Of a stretch of DNA of 64,000 bases, positions 8,159 to 16,729 are shown in pieces. The translations under genes and the position numbers were made by a program. Source of the DNA: Acidiphilium sp. PA (lineage in GTDB: Bacteria > Pseudomonadota > Alphaproteobacteria > Acetobacterales > Acetobacteraceae). Numbering within the stretch: position 1 is the stretch's first letter; each line of letters starts with the position of its first letter. The notes beneath the pieces are model-generated. The model was not told the DNA's origin and made no database searches. It saw only the letters and a program-made list of their open reading frames with translations. The DNA is taken from assembly GCF_026191915.1 (NCBI RefSeq), contig NZ_JAIMBY010000005.1, positions 124,001 through 188,000 on the forward strand, in the 5' to 3' direction.

Positions 8159-8958
8159 TCTCGTCGATTATCGATTCTCAACGTAACGTCACGATCGGGC
8201 TTGGACGTCGCATCGCGGCGGTTCTTCTGATCCTGGGTCCACTGGCAGCCTGTTCGAACGGCACGCCGCTGAGCGCGGCGCTGACCGGCAACCGGACACT
8301 CAATATCGCCCGGACGGCACTCGCCGGTGGCAATCCGCAGATGGCGCTGACCGTGACCAATGCTGTCCTGAAATCCAACCCTGATGACAGTGAAGCCCTG
8401 ATCGATCGGGGTGACGCCTATTACCTGCTGAGCGACTGCGTCAGCGCCACGGCGGATTTTCGCCACGCCCTGCGCGTTTCGCCGCGGACCGCGACAGCCG
8501 AGCTTGGACTTGGCCGTTGCGCGCTGCCAACCGATCCGCGCACCGCCGCCGACGATTTCAACGACGCCACGCGGGATGCGCCGGGCAATGCGGTCGCGTT
8601 CAACGATCTGGGCATCGCTCGGGCCGACCAGAGTGAGTTCAGTGCGGCACAGGCGGCCTTTCGATCAGCGCTGGCGATCGACCCTTCGATGCAGGCGGCG
8701 TCGGTCAATCTTGGCATGAGCCTGGCCCTTGGCGGCAATCCCGCGCAGGCCGAGATCGTGCTGGGTCCGCTCGCGCGCGACCCCGGTGCGACGCCGCTGA
8801 TCCGCGCGGACTACGCGACGGCACTCGCCCTCGCCGGCCATCCGAAGGCGGCGAACCGCATTCTGATCGCTGACATGCCGGCGGCCGAGGCCGATGCGAT
8901 GATCGCGCAGATCCTCAGGCTCCGCGCGCTGCCTGCTGTGAAAGAGGCTGCGGGCTGA
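8155..8958 (+). CDS. TPR lipoprotein TadD-like
   Basis: A 267-aa protein with an N-terminal lipoprotein signal ending L-A-A-C (Cys about residue 33), followed by at least four tetratricopeptide-type repeats with the A-x-x-x-x-G-x-A spacing, for example residues about 50-80, 84-115, 121-152 and 155-190. The ATG overlaps the preceding stop (ATGA), so translation is coupled. In tad loci TadD is a TPR lipoprotein needed for secretin or pilus assembly at the outer membrane. It is the last gene of the cpaC operon and converges on the D-2-hydroxyacid dehydrogenase gene 59 bases away. A small hairpin (GTTCGT/ACGAAC, 8982-8997) lies between them. Confidence 0.72.
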   Translation: MISSIIDSQRNVTIGLGRRIAAVLLILGPLAACSNGTPLSAALTGNRTLNIARTALAGGNPQMALTVTNAVLKSNPDDSEALIDRGDAYYLLSDCVSATADFRHALRVSPRTATAELGLGRCALPTDPRTAADDFNDATRDAPGNAVAFNDLGIARADQSEFSAAQAAFRSALAIDPSMQAASVNLGMSLALGGNPAQAEIVLGPLARDPGATPLIRADYATALALAGHPKAANRILIADMPAAEADAMIAQILRLRALPAVKEAAG

Positions 8959-9017
8959 GGGGGTTGATGGGCTCGGTACGGGTTCGTTCGCACGAACTGC
9001 GCGATCGACACGCCGGA

Positions 9018-9977
9018 TCAAACGACGCGATTCGCGGGCTCGTCACCTGCCAGCACGGCCGCGATACCATCGAGCGCCAGCATACCCATAGCCGTCCTCG
9101 TTTCATGTGTGGCGCTGCCGAGGTGGGGCAGCAGAACCGCGTTTTCGAGGGCGAGATAGCCGGCGGGAACGGCGGGTTCGGCGGCGAAGACGTCAAGCCC
9201 GGCGGCTGCGACGTGCCGGGAGGTCAGAGCGGCGATCAAGGCGTCATCGTCAATCGTCGAGCCGCGGCCGGTGTTGACCACGATCGCGCCGCGCCTGAGT
9301 TGGGCGATGCGGGCAGCGTTCAGCCAATGCAGGGTTGCGGAACCGCCGGGCAGGTGGATCGACAGAACATCGCATGCGCCCAGGAAATCGGCTTCGTCCG
9401 GCTCGTAGGTGGCGCCCTGTTCCTGCGCGGCGGGGAGGTTGCGCCGGTTGTGGTAGATCACCCGCATCGACAGGCCCTGCGCCATGCGGGCGAGGGCCTG
9501 ACCGATACGCCCCATGCCGAGAATGCCGAGCGTGCGGCCTTCCATGCTGGAGCCGAGCATGAAATCGGGCGTCCAGCCGCCCCAGGCGCGGGCGCGGATC
9601 AGGCGTTCCCCTTCGCCGGCGCGGCGCGCAGCCATCAGCATCAGGGTCAGCGCGATCTCGGCGGTGGCGAAGGACAGTACGTCCGGCGTGTTCACAACGG
9701 CGAGGCCGCTGGCACGTGCGGCTTGCAGGTCGATATGATCGGTGCCGACCGAGAAGGTGCCGATCACTTTCACGCCGACCGGAAGCTGCGCGATCACGCC
9801 GGCGTCGATCCGGTCCGCCGGGGTGACCAGAACAGCGTCGGCATCGGGGAGTGCTGCCAGGAACGCCTCGGCATCGAACGGGCCCACCATGTCGAGGTAC
9901 TGGGCGTCGTATTCGGCGGTTGCCCGGCCGGCGACGGCCGGCGGCATTGTGCGGGTGATCACCAACCGTCGTTTCAT
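9018..9977 (-). CDS. D-2-hydroxyacid dehydrogenase (glyoxylate/hydroxypyruvate reductase type)
   Basis: A 319-aa NAD(P)-dependent oxidoreductase. The Rossmann motif G-M-G-R-I-G is at 154-159, and the catalytic Arg, Glu and His are at about R238 (V-N-T-G-R-G), E267 (D-V-F-x-x-E-P) and H285 (L-P-H-L-G-S-A-T). Such enzymes reduce glyoxylate, hydroxypyruvate or other 2-oxoacids to D-2-hydroxyacids. It is the last gene of the seven-gene cox-accessory operon and its ATG overlaps the preceding stop (ATGA). Its presence there is unusual and may point to the substrate pathway of the associated Mo-hydroxylase, but that is inference. Exact substrate unknown. Confidence 0.85.
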   Translation of the reverse strand: MKRRLVITRTMPPAVAGRATAEYDAQYLDMVGPFDAEAFLAALPDADAVLVTPADRIDAGVIAQLPVGVKVIGTFSVGTDHIDLQAARASGLAVVNTPDVLSFATAEIALTLMLMAARRAGEGERLIRARAWGGWTPDFMLGSSMEGRTLGILGMGRIGQALARMAQGLSMRVIYHNRRNLPAAQEQGATYEPDEADFLGACDVLSIHLPGGSATLHWLNAARIAQLRRGAIVVNTGRGSTIDDDALIAALTSRHVAAAGLDVFAAEPAVPAGYLALENAVLLPHLGSATHETRTAMGMLALDGIAAVLAGDEPANRVV

Positions 9978-11593
9978 GAGTCATCCTTCAGCGCTGCCAG
10001 CGCATCCTTGGTGTCGAAATCGCGCAATACCGCATCGTCGTCCATCGCCACTTCGGCGACCAGCTCGAGATTGTGGGCCAGGATCTGGCGGGCGCCGGCA
10101 TCACCGTCGAGGGTGGCGATCGCTGCAAAGAAGCGCCGGTCCCAGAGGACCGGGTTGCCACGCCGGCCGCGATGGGTGGGTACCACGATCGCGCGGCCTT
10201 CATCCGGGTCGTATGCTGCGATCAGACGGTCGAGCGCCGCGGCATCGACCAGCGGCATGTCGCCGAGGCAGATCAGCGCCGCCGATATATCTTCGGTGAG
10301 GGCGGTGACGCCGGCTTTGAGGCTTTCGGCCATGCCCGCGCCGAAGCGCGCGGCGTGGACGAATCGCAGAGTGCGTCCCGCGAGGGCCGCCTGCACGAGA
10401 TCGGCCTGGTGGCCGGTGACGACGATCACCTCGTCGGCGCGCGAGGCCAGGGCGTGGTCGACCGTCATGGCGATCAGCGCGCGTCCATCCGGCAGGGGGG
10501 CGAGCAATTTGTTGGCGGGCGCGGCGCGCGAGGAACGGCCGGCGGCAAGCACAACGGCGGCGATGCGCGGCGCGGCACTCGGCGCGGGACGGGCGGTGCG
10601 CGGCACCGGGCGTGGGGCGAAATCCTTCAGCAAGCCGCCGATGCCCATGCCGGAAATCGCCGTATGATCGATCGGGGCGCCGGCGAACACGCGATCGAGG
10701 ACGAAATCGATACCGTTCAGTTTCTGGCTGCGGGCGCAGCCGGGCAGCACGACGGTTGGCATGGCGCCGATGCGCCCGAAACAGAGCAGATTGCCCGGAT
10801 CGACCGGCATGCCGAACCGCTCGATTACGCCGCCCGCGGCGACGATCGCGGCCGGGGCGACATCGGCGCGGTCGGTCACCGCAGAGGCGCCGGCGATCAG
10901 GATCAGATCGGCGCCGGCGGCGCGCAACGCGGTGATGGCTTCGGTGATCGGGGCGGCTTCATGTGGCGTTTCGATCGGTTCGAGCAGGCGGCCGCCGCGG
11001 GCGAGCACGCGGCGGCGGGTCGCATCGATCGTATTGCGGATGGCGGCATCCTTGAGTTGCGGCAGGCGGGACAGGATCAGGCCTGCGATCAGCGGCCGGA
11101 ACGGCAGGATCGTGATGGCGGGCGCCTGTTCGAGGAGCGCGGTGGCACGGGCGAGCGTGGCGGCGGCGACGGCGAACGGGATGATCTTGAGGGTTGCCAG
11201 CATGTCGCCGGCGGCAACCGGCACGGCATCGGCCAGCGTGCCGAGGGTGATCGCTTCGTCGATTCCGTTCAACGCATCGATCGTCGCGCGGTCGAGGCGC
11301 AGCAGCCCGGCGATCGTGGCAAACGCGTTCACCCGCCCGTGCACCGGCCCTGCGATCCGCAGTCCCGGGCCTGTGAGGCAGGCGCCGAGCCGGGCGGCGG
11401 CGGCGGCTTCCGGCACATCGCCCGGATCAAGGCGTGCGACGATGACCTCATCATGTCCGGCCGCACGCAGGGCAGCGATCATGGCGACATCGAGCGTGGC
11501 GCCTTTGGCGATCACGCGGTCGCCGGTTTTGAGACTATGCGCGAGAATGGCGCCGGTCAGCGCCTCGCTCAGCGGTGCCGGTCCGAAAATCAC
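9974..11593 (-). CDS. Molybdopterin-binding / MobA-like nucleotidyltransferase fusion (probable MCD synthesis)
   Basis: A 539-aa protein starting at GTG 11593, which overlaps the TGA of the preceding gene (GTGA); the same frame is open far upstream but only as an antisense shadow. The N-terminal part (I-F-G-P-A-P-L-x-E-A, A-I-L-A-H-S) and the middle segment around A-G-A-S-A-V-T-D-R-A-D-V form a MoeA/MoaB-like molybdopterin-binding domain. The last 190 residues are a MobA/MocA-type transferase with V-V-L-A-A-G-R-S-S-R and N-K-L-L, plus the C-L-G-D-M-P metal-site motif. MocA-type enzymes attach CMP to molybdopterin, giving the MCD cofactor of xanthine-oxidase-family enzymes such as CO dehydrogenase. 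This fits its place after the XdhC genes. Confidence 0.8.
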   Translation of the reverse strand: MIFGPAPLSEALTGAILAHSLKTGDRVIAKGATLDVAMIAALRAAGHDEVIVARLDPGDVPEAAAAARLGACLTGPGLRIAGPVHGRVNAFATIAGLLRLDRATIDALNGIDEAITLGTLADAVPVAAGDMLATLKIIPFAVAAATLARATALLEQAPAITILPFRPLIAGLILSRLPQLKDAAIRNTIDATRRRVLARGGRLLEPIETPHEAAPITEAITALRAAGADLILIAGASAVTDRADVAPAAIVAAGGVIERFGMPVDPGNLLCFGRIGAMPTVVLPGCARSQKLNGIDFVLDRVFAGAPIDHTAISGMGIGGLLKDFAPRPVPRTARPAPSAAPRIAAVVLAAGRSSRAAPANKLLAPLPDGRALIAMTVDHALASRADEVIVVTGHQADLVQAALAGRTLRFVHAARFGAGMAESLKAGVTALTEDISAALICLGDMPLVDAAALDRLIAAYDPDEGRAIVVPTHRGRRGNPVLWDRRFFAAIATLDGDAGARQILAHNLELVAEVAMDDDAVLRDFDTKDALAALKDDS

Positions 11594-12276
11594 GCTCTGG
11601 TCGGCTTGCCACGCCGCGCTGCGACCATCTGGGCAATGATCGAGAGCGCGATTTCGGGGGCGGTCACCGCTCCGATGTCGAGCCCGACCGGGGCGCAGAT
11701 GCGCGCGAGGGTCGCGTCGGTGAGGCCGGCCGCGCGCAGCCGGTCGAGCCGTGCGGCATGGGTTTTCCGCGAGCCCAGCGAGCCGATGTAGAACGCCTCG
11801 GTCGCGAGCGCGGCGATCAGGGCGGGGTCGTCGAGTTTGGGGTCGTGCGTCAGGGTGATGATGGCGGTGCGCGCGTCCGGGCGCAGGTCCTGCAGGGCTT
11901 CGTCCGGCCAGTCCGTCCGAATGACGACGCCGGGGAAACGGTCGGCCGAGGCGAAGGCGCGGCGCGGATCGACCACCGCGACGTCGAACCCCATGGTGGC
12001 CGCGAGCGGTGCGAGGCTTTGGGCGATATGCACGGCGCCGACGATGATGGCGCGCGGCGCAGGGTTGCGGGCTTCGATGAACCAGGTCTCCGCGCCGATC
12101 GTGACCATACCGGTCCGGTCGGCGGCGAGCATGGCGGCGGCTTCGAGTGCCAGGGCCTGCGGCGCGGCGGGGTCCGGCAGGATGAAGGCGGCGCCATCTG
12201 GCAGGCGGGTTGCGAAGGCGACCGGGATGCGCTGCGCGGCGGCGACCTGCAGGGCGTGGAGGTGTTCGGCTTTCAC
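11590..12276 (-). CDS. XdhC family protein, C-terminal Rossmann-type half
   Basis: A 228-aa protein beginning at GTG 12276 inside the GTGA overlap with the preceding XdhC/CoxI-type gene. It contains the XdhC_C Rossmann segment: R-A-I-I-V-G-A-V-H-I-A-Q-S-L, then V-V-D-P-R, T-H-D-P-K-L-D, Y-I-G-S-L-G-S-R-K-T and the closing P-V-G-L-D-I-G-A-x-T-A-P-E-I-A. XdhC-type chaperones bind the molybdenum cofactor, support its sulfuration and insert it into xanthine-oxidase-family apoenzymes. In many genomes both halves are one protein of about 300 aa; here they are two overlapping genes. An upstream extension of the frame is antisense shadow of the coxE region. Confidence 0.82.
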   Translation of the reverse strand: MKAEHLHALQVAAAQRIPVAFATRLPDGAAFILPDPAAPQALALEAAAMLAADRTGMVTIGAETWFIEARNPAPRAIIVGAVHIAQSLAPLAATMGFDVAVVDPRRAFASADRFPGVVIRTDWPDEALQDLRPDARTAIITLTHDPKLDDPALIAALATEAFYIGSLGSRKTHAARLDRLRAAGLTDATLARICAPVGLDIGAVTAPEIALSIIAQMVAARRGKPTRA

Positions 12277-12596
12277 GCCAGTTTTTCCACGAACACCGAG
12301 ACCTTGCCACCGCAGGCGAGGCCAACCTCCCACGCACGTTCGTCGGTGACGCCGAAATCGAGCACCTGGGGCGTGCCGGTCTCGATGCTGCGCAGCGCGG
12401 CCTCGGCCACCGCACCCTCGATGCAGCCGCCGGAGACCGAACCCGCGATCCGGCCGGATTGGGTGATTGCCATGCGGCTGCCGGCGCGGCGCGGCGAACT
12501 GCCCCAGGTGCTGGTGACGGTGGCGACTGCCACAGCCTCGCCCGCCGCCAGCCAGTCGGCGGCGATCGTCAGAATATCCTCGGAATCCATGGTCAT
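12273..12596 (-). CDS. XdhC/CoxI family protein, N-terminal half
   Basis: A 107-aa protein with the XdhC_CoxI domain: A-V-A-T-V-x-x-T-W-G-S-S-P-R-R-A-G at about 29-45 and G-S-V-S-G-G-C-I-E-G-A-V at about 57-68, including the conserved Cys of the S-G-G-C motif. The start at 12596 was chosen because it overlaps the coxE stop as ATGA and has GGAAGGACGG upstream. It acts with the adjacent C-terminal-half protein in maturation of an MCD-containing hydroxylase. Splitting into two proteins joined by translational coupling suggests they work as a complex. Confidence 0.82.
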   Translation of the reverse strand: MTMDSEDILTIAADWLAAGEAVAVATVTSTWGSSPRRAGSRMAITQSGRIAGSVSGGCIEGAVAEAALRSIETGTPQVLDFGVTDERAWEVGLACGGKVSVFVEKLA

Positions 12597-13807
12597 GTCC
12601 GTCCTTCCCATAAAGCAGCCGCTTGCAGCCGGGGCGGTGCGGCGCTCGACAGCGCCGTGACCAGACCCCGCAGGCTCGCGAGATTATGCACCGGCCGAAA
12701 CTCGTCGACATAGGGTAGCATCGCGCGTGCGCCCTGCGATTTTGGTGCAAATCCATCGTAGCGCAACAGCGGGTTGAGCCAGATGACACGGCGGGCCGAG
12801 CGATGCAGGCGCGCCATGTTCTCGGCAAGGCCCACCGCACCGTCGCGGTCCAGCCCATCGGTGACCAGCAGGACGACGGCGCCTTGCGCCAGCACGCGGC
12901 GAGACCACAGGCGGTTGAATTCGCCCAGCGCCTCGCCGATCCGCGTGCCGCCGGACCAGTCCGGCACCAGGCTCGCGACGTGGGCGAAGGCGATTTCAGG
13001 GTCGCGGCGCGCGAGCTGGCGGGTGATGTTGGTCAGGCGGGTGCCGAACAGGAATACCGTGACGCGGTCGCGGTCGTTGGCGACGGCGTGCAGGAAGTGC
13101 AACAGGATCTGGGCGTAGCGCGCCATCGAGCCGGAAATGTCGCACAGCACGACCAGCGGCGGCGGTTTGGTGACCGGCACACGGCGCGTGATGTCGAAAA
13201 TCTCACCGGAGTGGCGCAGGGCCTCGCGCATCGTGCGCTTCAGATCGACGCGGCTGCCGCGCGCGGCGACGCGGAAGCGGCGGGTGCGCCGCTCATCGAG
13301 GGGCAGGCTGAGCCGGCCGATCTCGGCCTTGGTTTCCGCGATTTCAGCCGCGCTCATCGCCTCGAAATCCAGGGTTTCCAACCGTTCCTGGCCGGAGGCG
13401 GTGAGGATCGCGTCGATCTGCTGGGGCTGGTCGGGCGTGGGCGGGCGGTCGCGCGGCTTGGCGGTAGCCATGGCTTCGGCGAGGCGGCGGGCGCCGGGGG
13501 GTGCGCGTTCCTGAGAAGGGGCGCGACCGTCCATCTGCGCAAGTAGCGCCTCGAACGTGGCGGCTTCGGGGTTGCGCCAGAACACCGAGAAGGCCTGGTC
13601 GAACAGAGCGGCGTGCTCGTGGCGGCGCAGCATGACAGCGCGAAGGGCGGCGTGCATCACGCGGCGATCGGTGATGTCGACATGGGCGAGTGCCGTGGCC
13701 GCGGCAACCACTTCGCCGGGGCCGACCGGCAGGCCGGCGCGGCGCAGCAGGCGGGCGAAATGCATCACGTTCGACGCCAGCACGCCGTGGGCGGCGGGGG
13801 CGTTCAT
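12593..13807 (-). CDS. coxE: CoxE-like VWA-domain protein
   Basis: A 404-aa protein. The C-terminal half is a von Willebrand A domain with a complete MIDAS D-I-S-G-S (D223, S225, S227) and a later T-D-G-L-D. The N-terminal half is helical and charged, as in CoxE proteins. In carboxidotrophs CoxE works with the AAA ATPase CoxD in building the active-site metal cluster of CO dehydrogenase. It overlaps both neighbours by 4 bases. Length is normal for the family. Whether the target here is a true CO dehydrogenase is not shown. Confidence 0.85.
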   Translation of the reverse strand: MNAPAAHGVLASNVMHFARLLRRAGLPVGPGEVVAAATALAHVDITDRRVMHAALRAVMLRRHEHAALFDQAFSVFWRNPEAATFEALLAQMDGRAPSQERAPPGARRLAEAMATAKPRDRPPTPDQPQQIDAILTASGQERLETLDFEAMSAAEIAETKAEIGRLSLPLDERRTRRFRVAARGSRVDLKRTMREALRHSGEIFDITRRVPVTKPPPLVVLCDISGSMARYAQILLHFLHAVANDRDRVTVFLFGTRLTNITRQLARRDPEIAFAHVASLVPDWSGGTRIGEALGEFNRLWSRRVLAQGAVVLLVTDGLDRDGAVGLAENMARLHRSARRVIWLNPLLRYDGFAPKSQGARAMLPYVDEFRPVHNLASLRGLVTALSSAAPPRLQAAALWEGRT

Positions 13808-14706
13808 GCGGCGCGGACTGCCTCCCCGGTCAGCCGGGTCGCGAGTTCGCCGCGCACCTTGGCGATGTCATCCTGATATTTCAGCAGGGCACCGAGCGTA
13901 TCGTCCACCGCGCCTGGGGCGAGTTCGGTTTCATCGAGGGCGGCGAGCGCCGAGGCCCAATCGATCGTTTCGGCCACACCGGGCAGTTTGAAGATGTCTG
14001 TGGTCCGAATACTTTGCACGAAGGCGACCACCTGGGCCGAAAGCAGGGCGGGGACGCCGGGCGCGCGGGCAGCGAGGATGGCGCGTTCGCGCGCGGCATC
14101 GGGATAGTCGACCCATTGGTAGAGGCAGCGGCGGCGGATCGCGTCGTGGACTTCGCGGGTGCGGTTGGAGGTGATGATCACGATGGGTTTGGTGCTCGCC
14201 GCGATTGTGCCGAATTCGGGGATGGTGATCTGGAAATCGCCCAGGATTTCGAGCAGGAACGCCTCGAACGGTTCATCGGCGCGGTCGAGTTCGTCGATCA
14301 GCAGGACCGCCGGCGGCAAAGTGGGGTCGATCGCCGAGAGCAGCGGGCGACGAAGCAGGAATTCCGGCGCGTAAAGGTTCTGGCGCAATGCCGCGCGGGA
14401 CTCGCCCGCCGTTTCGGCGAGGCGGATTTCCATCAGCTGGCGCGCGTGGTCCCATTCGTAGGCGGCGGCGGCGAGATCGAGCCCCTCGTAGCACTGCAGG
14501 CGGACCAGGCGGCGGCCGAGCTGGCTGGCGAGCACCTTGGCGATCTCGGTCTTGCCGGTACCCGGTTCGCCTTCGAGAAACAGCGGCCGTTGCATCGCCA
14601 GCGCGAGATGCACACTGGTCGCCAGCGCCCGGTCGGCGATGTAGTCGCCACGGGCGAGGAGAGCTGCGGTTTCGGCAACCGAGGTCGGCAAGGGGATTGC
14701 GGTCAT
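13804..14706 (-). CDS. coxD: CoxD-like MoxR-family AAA+ ATPase
   Basis: A 300-aa MoxR-type ATPase with Walker A G-E-P-G-T-G-K-T-E (46-54), Walker B V-L-L-I-D-E-L-D (134-141), sensor I in I-V-I-I-T-S-N-R-T, and R-R-R-C-L-Y in the arginine-finger region. MoxR/VWA pairs act as chaperones for metal-centre insertion. In the cox system CoxD is needed for maturation of the Mo/Cu site. It is located between coxG and coxE with 4-base overlaps on both sides, which fixes the start. Confidence 0.88.
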   Translation of the reverse strand: MTAIPLPTSVAETAALLARGDYIADRALATSVHLALAMQRPLFLEGEPGTGKTEIAKVLASQLGRRLVRLQCYEGLDLAAAAYEWDHARQLMEIRLAETAGESRAALRQNLYAPEFLLRRPLLSAIDPTLPPAVLLIDELDRADEPFEAFLLEILGDFQITIPEFGTIAASTKPIVIITSNRTREVHDAIRRRCLYQWVDYPDAARERAILAARAPGVPALLSAQVVAFVQSIRTTDIFKLPGVAETIDWASALAALDETELAPGAVDDTLGALLKYQDDIAKVRGELATRLTGEAVRAA

Positions 14707-15347
14707 CCGATGAATTTGGCGATGACGATCGCAACCACAACGATCGAAATGATCAGCGGAATCCAGATTCCGATCGGCAGGCCGGCGATGACCGGGTTGC
14801 TGCGGTCGTAGCCATCGGCGGCGGGCGCGTGGGCGTGGGTGTGATCGGCCATGGTGTCCTCATGCGGAGCGTGGTGGGGCGCAGCCGCCGGCAGCGGTGC
14901 GGCGACGGCGGGGGCGACGAGTTCGGAGAACCGGGTGAAGAAGGTCTCGGCGTAGGATTTCGCGACCGAATCGATCAGGCGCGCGCCGAGTTGCGCCATC
15001 TTGCCGCCGATCTGGGCGTTGACCTCGTAATGCAGCGCGGTGCCGCCGGGGGCATCGGAAAGTTGTACCTTCGCGCCGCCCTTGGCGAATCCGGCCACGC
15101 CACCCTGCCCTTCACCGGAAATCGTGTATGAGTTCGGCGGATCGAGGTCGGCCAGCGTGACCTTGCCGTTGAACCGCGACGAGATCGGGCCGATCTTGGC
15201 GCTGACCGTGGCCGTCATTTCAGTGTCGGAGAGCTTATCGATGGTTTCGCAGCCCGGGATGCAGGCTTTCAGCACTGCCGGATCGTTCAAGGCCTGCCAC
15301 ACCGTCTCGCGCGGTGCCGCGATCAGCCGTTCACCAGACATATCCAT
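14703..15347 (-). CDS. coxG: CoxG-like SRPBCC membrane-anchor protein
   Basis: A 214-aa protein. Residues 1-145 form a CoxG/SRPBCC domain (M-S-G-E-R-L-I-A-A-P-R-E-x-V-W-x-A-L-N-D, C-I-P-G-C-E, and the sequence up to S-Y-A-E-T-F-F-T-R-F). A linker of about 45 residues unusually rich in His and Ala/Pro follows, then a C-terminal transmembrane helix (P-L-I-I-S-I-V-V-V-A-I-V-I). CoxG anchors Mo-CO dehydrogenase to the membrane and links it to the quinone pool in carboxidotrophs. First gene of the operon, so its promoter should lie in 15348-15457. The His-rich linker could bind metal (inference). Confidence 0.85.
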   Translation of the reverse strand: MDMSGERLIAAPRETVWQALNDPAVLKACIPGCETIDKLSDTEMTATVSAKIGPISSRFNGKVTLADLDPPNSYTISGEGQGGVAGFAKGGAKVQLSDAPGGTALHYEVNAQIGGKMAQLGARLIDSVAKSYAETFFTRFSELVAPAVAAPLPAAAPHHAPHEDTMADHTHAHAPAADGYDRSNPVIAGLPIGIWIPLIISIVVVAIVIAKFIG

Positions 15348-15457
15348 CAGAGGGACGCTCCTTCATCGAATTCAACCATGCCGGCCGTGTTTAGTTTGAC
15401 CGTCGCGGCGGCGCAAATCAGCCGGGGTGTGAGACGACATCGCGCGGGCAGGACGCG
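15348..15457. promoter_or_regulatory. Divergent promoter region, cox accessory operon / antiporter
   Basis: 110 bases between the start codons of coxG (minus) and the ion antiporter (plus). Both promoters must fit here or inside the genes. The antiporter start has AGGA about 5 nt upstream. No clear operator dyad was seen. Confidence 0.35.
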
Positions 15458-16729
15458 ATGACAAGCCTGGCTGGTGCGATACCATCCATGCTGCCGTTCA
15501 TCGGCACACTGCTCAGCTTTGCGCTGCTGCCGGGGCTGGCACCGCACCTGTGGCACCGGCGGATGGTGCCCATTACCTTGCTTTGGGTGGCGCTCGGCCT
15601 TGCGCTGACATCAGTACGCGCGGGGCCGGTGGCGGCATTGGACGGGTTGTGGGTTGCAACAGCGGGTGATTTCCTGCCGTTCATTGCGATCCTGATGGCG
15701 CTGTACACACTCGGCGGCGGCGTGCTGATCGCGGGCGGGCCATGGGGGCGGCCGGGCGGCAACGTGCTGCTCCTGGCGATTGGCACCGTGCTGGCCGGGG
15801 TGATGGGGACGATCGGCGCGGCGCTGCTGCTGATCCACCCGCTCCTGGCCGCAAATGGCGCGCGACGCGAGCGGCGGCATCTGGTGCTTGCCTTCATTAT
15901 TCTGGTGGCGAATGCGGGCGGTGCGCTCAGCCCGCTGGGCGACCCGCCGCTGTTGATCGGGTTTCTGCGCGGCGTGCCGTTTTTCTGGCCGACGCTGCAC
16001 CTGGCATGGCCGGTGGTGGTGATCGCGGCACCGGTGCTGGCGCTGACCTATGGCATCGACCGAAGGTTGGCGGTGCGCGAACCGGTGGCCCCATCGACGC
16101 GATTGCGCCTGCGCGGCGGGTTGAACATTGTCCTGCTGATCCTGTTCGTTGGCGCGATTACGCTATCGGGGCTGGTGCCGGGGCCGATGCTGGCAGTCGG
16201 GCCGGCGCGGTTGCCGGCGGCGCAGGTGGCGCTGACGCTGCTCGCCGCGATCGTGACGCTGATTTCCGAACGCGGCACGGCGGCGGGCATTCGCGCCCGC
16301 AATCGCTTCGCCTGGGGGCCGATGGGGGAAATCGCGGTTCTGTTCTTTGCGATTTTCGCGACGATCCCGCCGGTGCTGCATCTGCTGCAGACGGCACCAC
16401 TCGGGCGAAATCCGGCGCTGTGGTTCTGGCTGGCGGGGCTGTGCTCGGCGTTGCTCGATAGCGCGCCGACGTATCTGATGTTTTTCCAGGCGGCGGGGGG
16501 TGATGCGGCGCATTTGATCGTCCCCCCTGCCCGGCTGCTGGCCGCGATTTCGGCGGGATCGGTGTTTTTCGGTGCGGTGACCTATCTGGGCAATGCGCCG
16601 AATTTGATGATCCGGGCAGTCGCGGCGCGGCGTGGGGTGCCGATGCCGGGTTTTTTCGGCTATTGCGCGGCCGCGGGGTTGGTGCTGGGACCGCTGCTGA
16701 TCGTGCAGACCATTCTGTTCTTCATCTGA
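15458..16729 (+). CDS. NhaD/CitM-superfamily cation:proton antiporter
   Basis: A 423-aa membrane protein with about twelve hydrophobic segments. It has the family motif N-A-G-G-A-L-S-P-L-G-D-P-P-L-L-I-G (about 152-168) and a later D-S-A-P-T-Y-L and Y-L-G-N-A-P-N-L-M region, as in NhaD-type Na+/H+ antiporters of the ion-transporter superfamily. Likely role: cytoplasmic pH or Na+ homeostasis, relevant for an acidophile. It is transcribed away from the cox accessory operon and its last codons overlap, tail to tail, with the DUF983 gene by 8 bases. Confidence 0.75.
   Translation: MTSLAGAIPSMLPFIGTLLSFALLPGLAPHLWHRRMVPITLLWVALGLALTSVRAGPVAALDGLWVATAGDFLPFIAILMALYTLGGGVLIAGGPWGRPGGNVLLLAIGTVLAGVMGTIGAALLLIHPLLAANGARRERRHLVLAFIILVANAGGALSPLGDPPLLIGFLRGVPFFWPTLHLAWPVVVIAAPVLALTYGIDRRLAVREPVAPSTRLRLRGGLNIVLLILFVGAITLSGLVPGPMLAVGPARLPAAQVALTLLAAIVTLISERGTAAGIRARNRFAWGPMGEIAVLFFAIFATIPPVLHLLQTAPLGRNPALWFWLAGLCSALLDSAPTYLMFFQAAGGDAAHLIVPPARLLAAISAGSVFFGAVTYLGNAPNLMIRAVAARRGVPMPGFFGYCAAAGLVLGPLLIVQTILFFI

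Noticed and set aside
8964-10667. 567-codon plus-strand frame opposite the dehydrogenase and cytidylyltransferase genes
   Set aside because: Both opposing genes have intact catalytic motifs; this frame has none.
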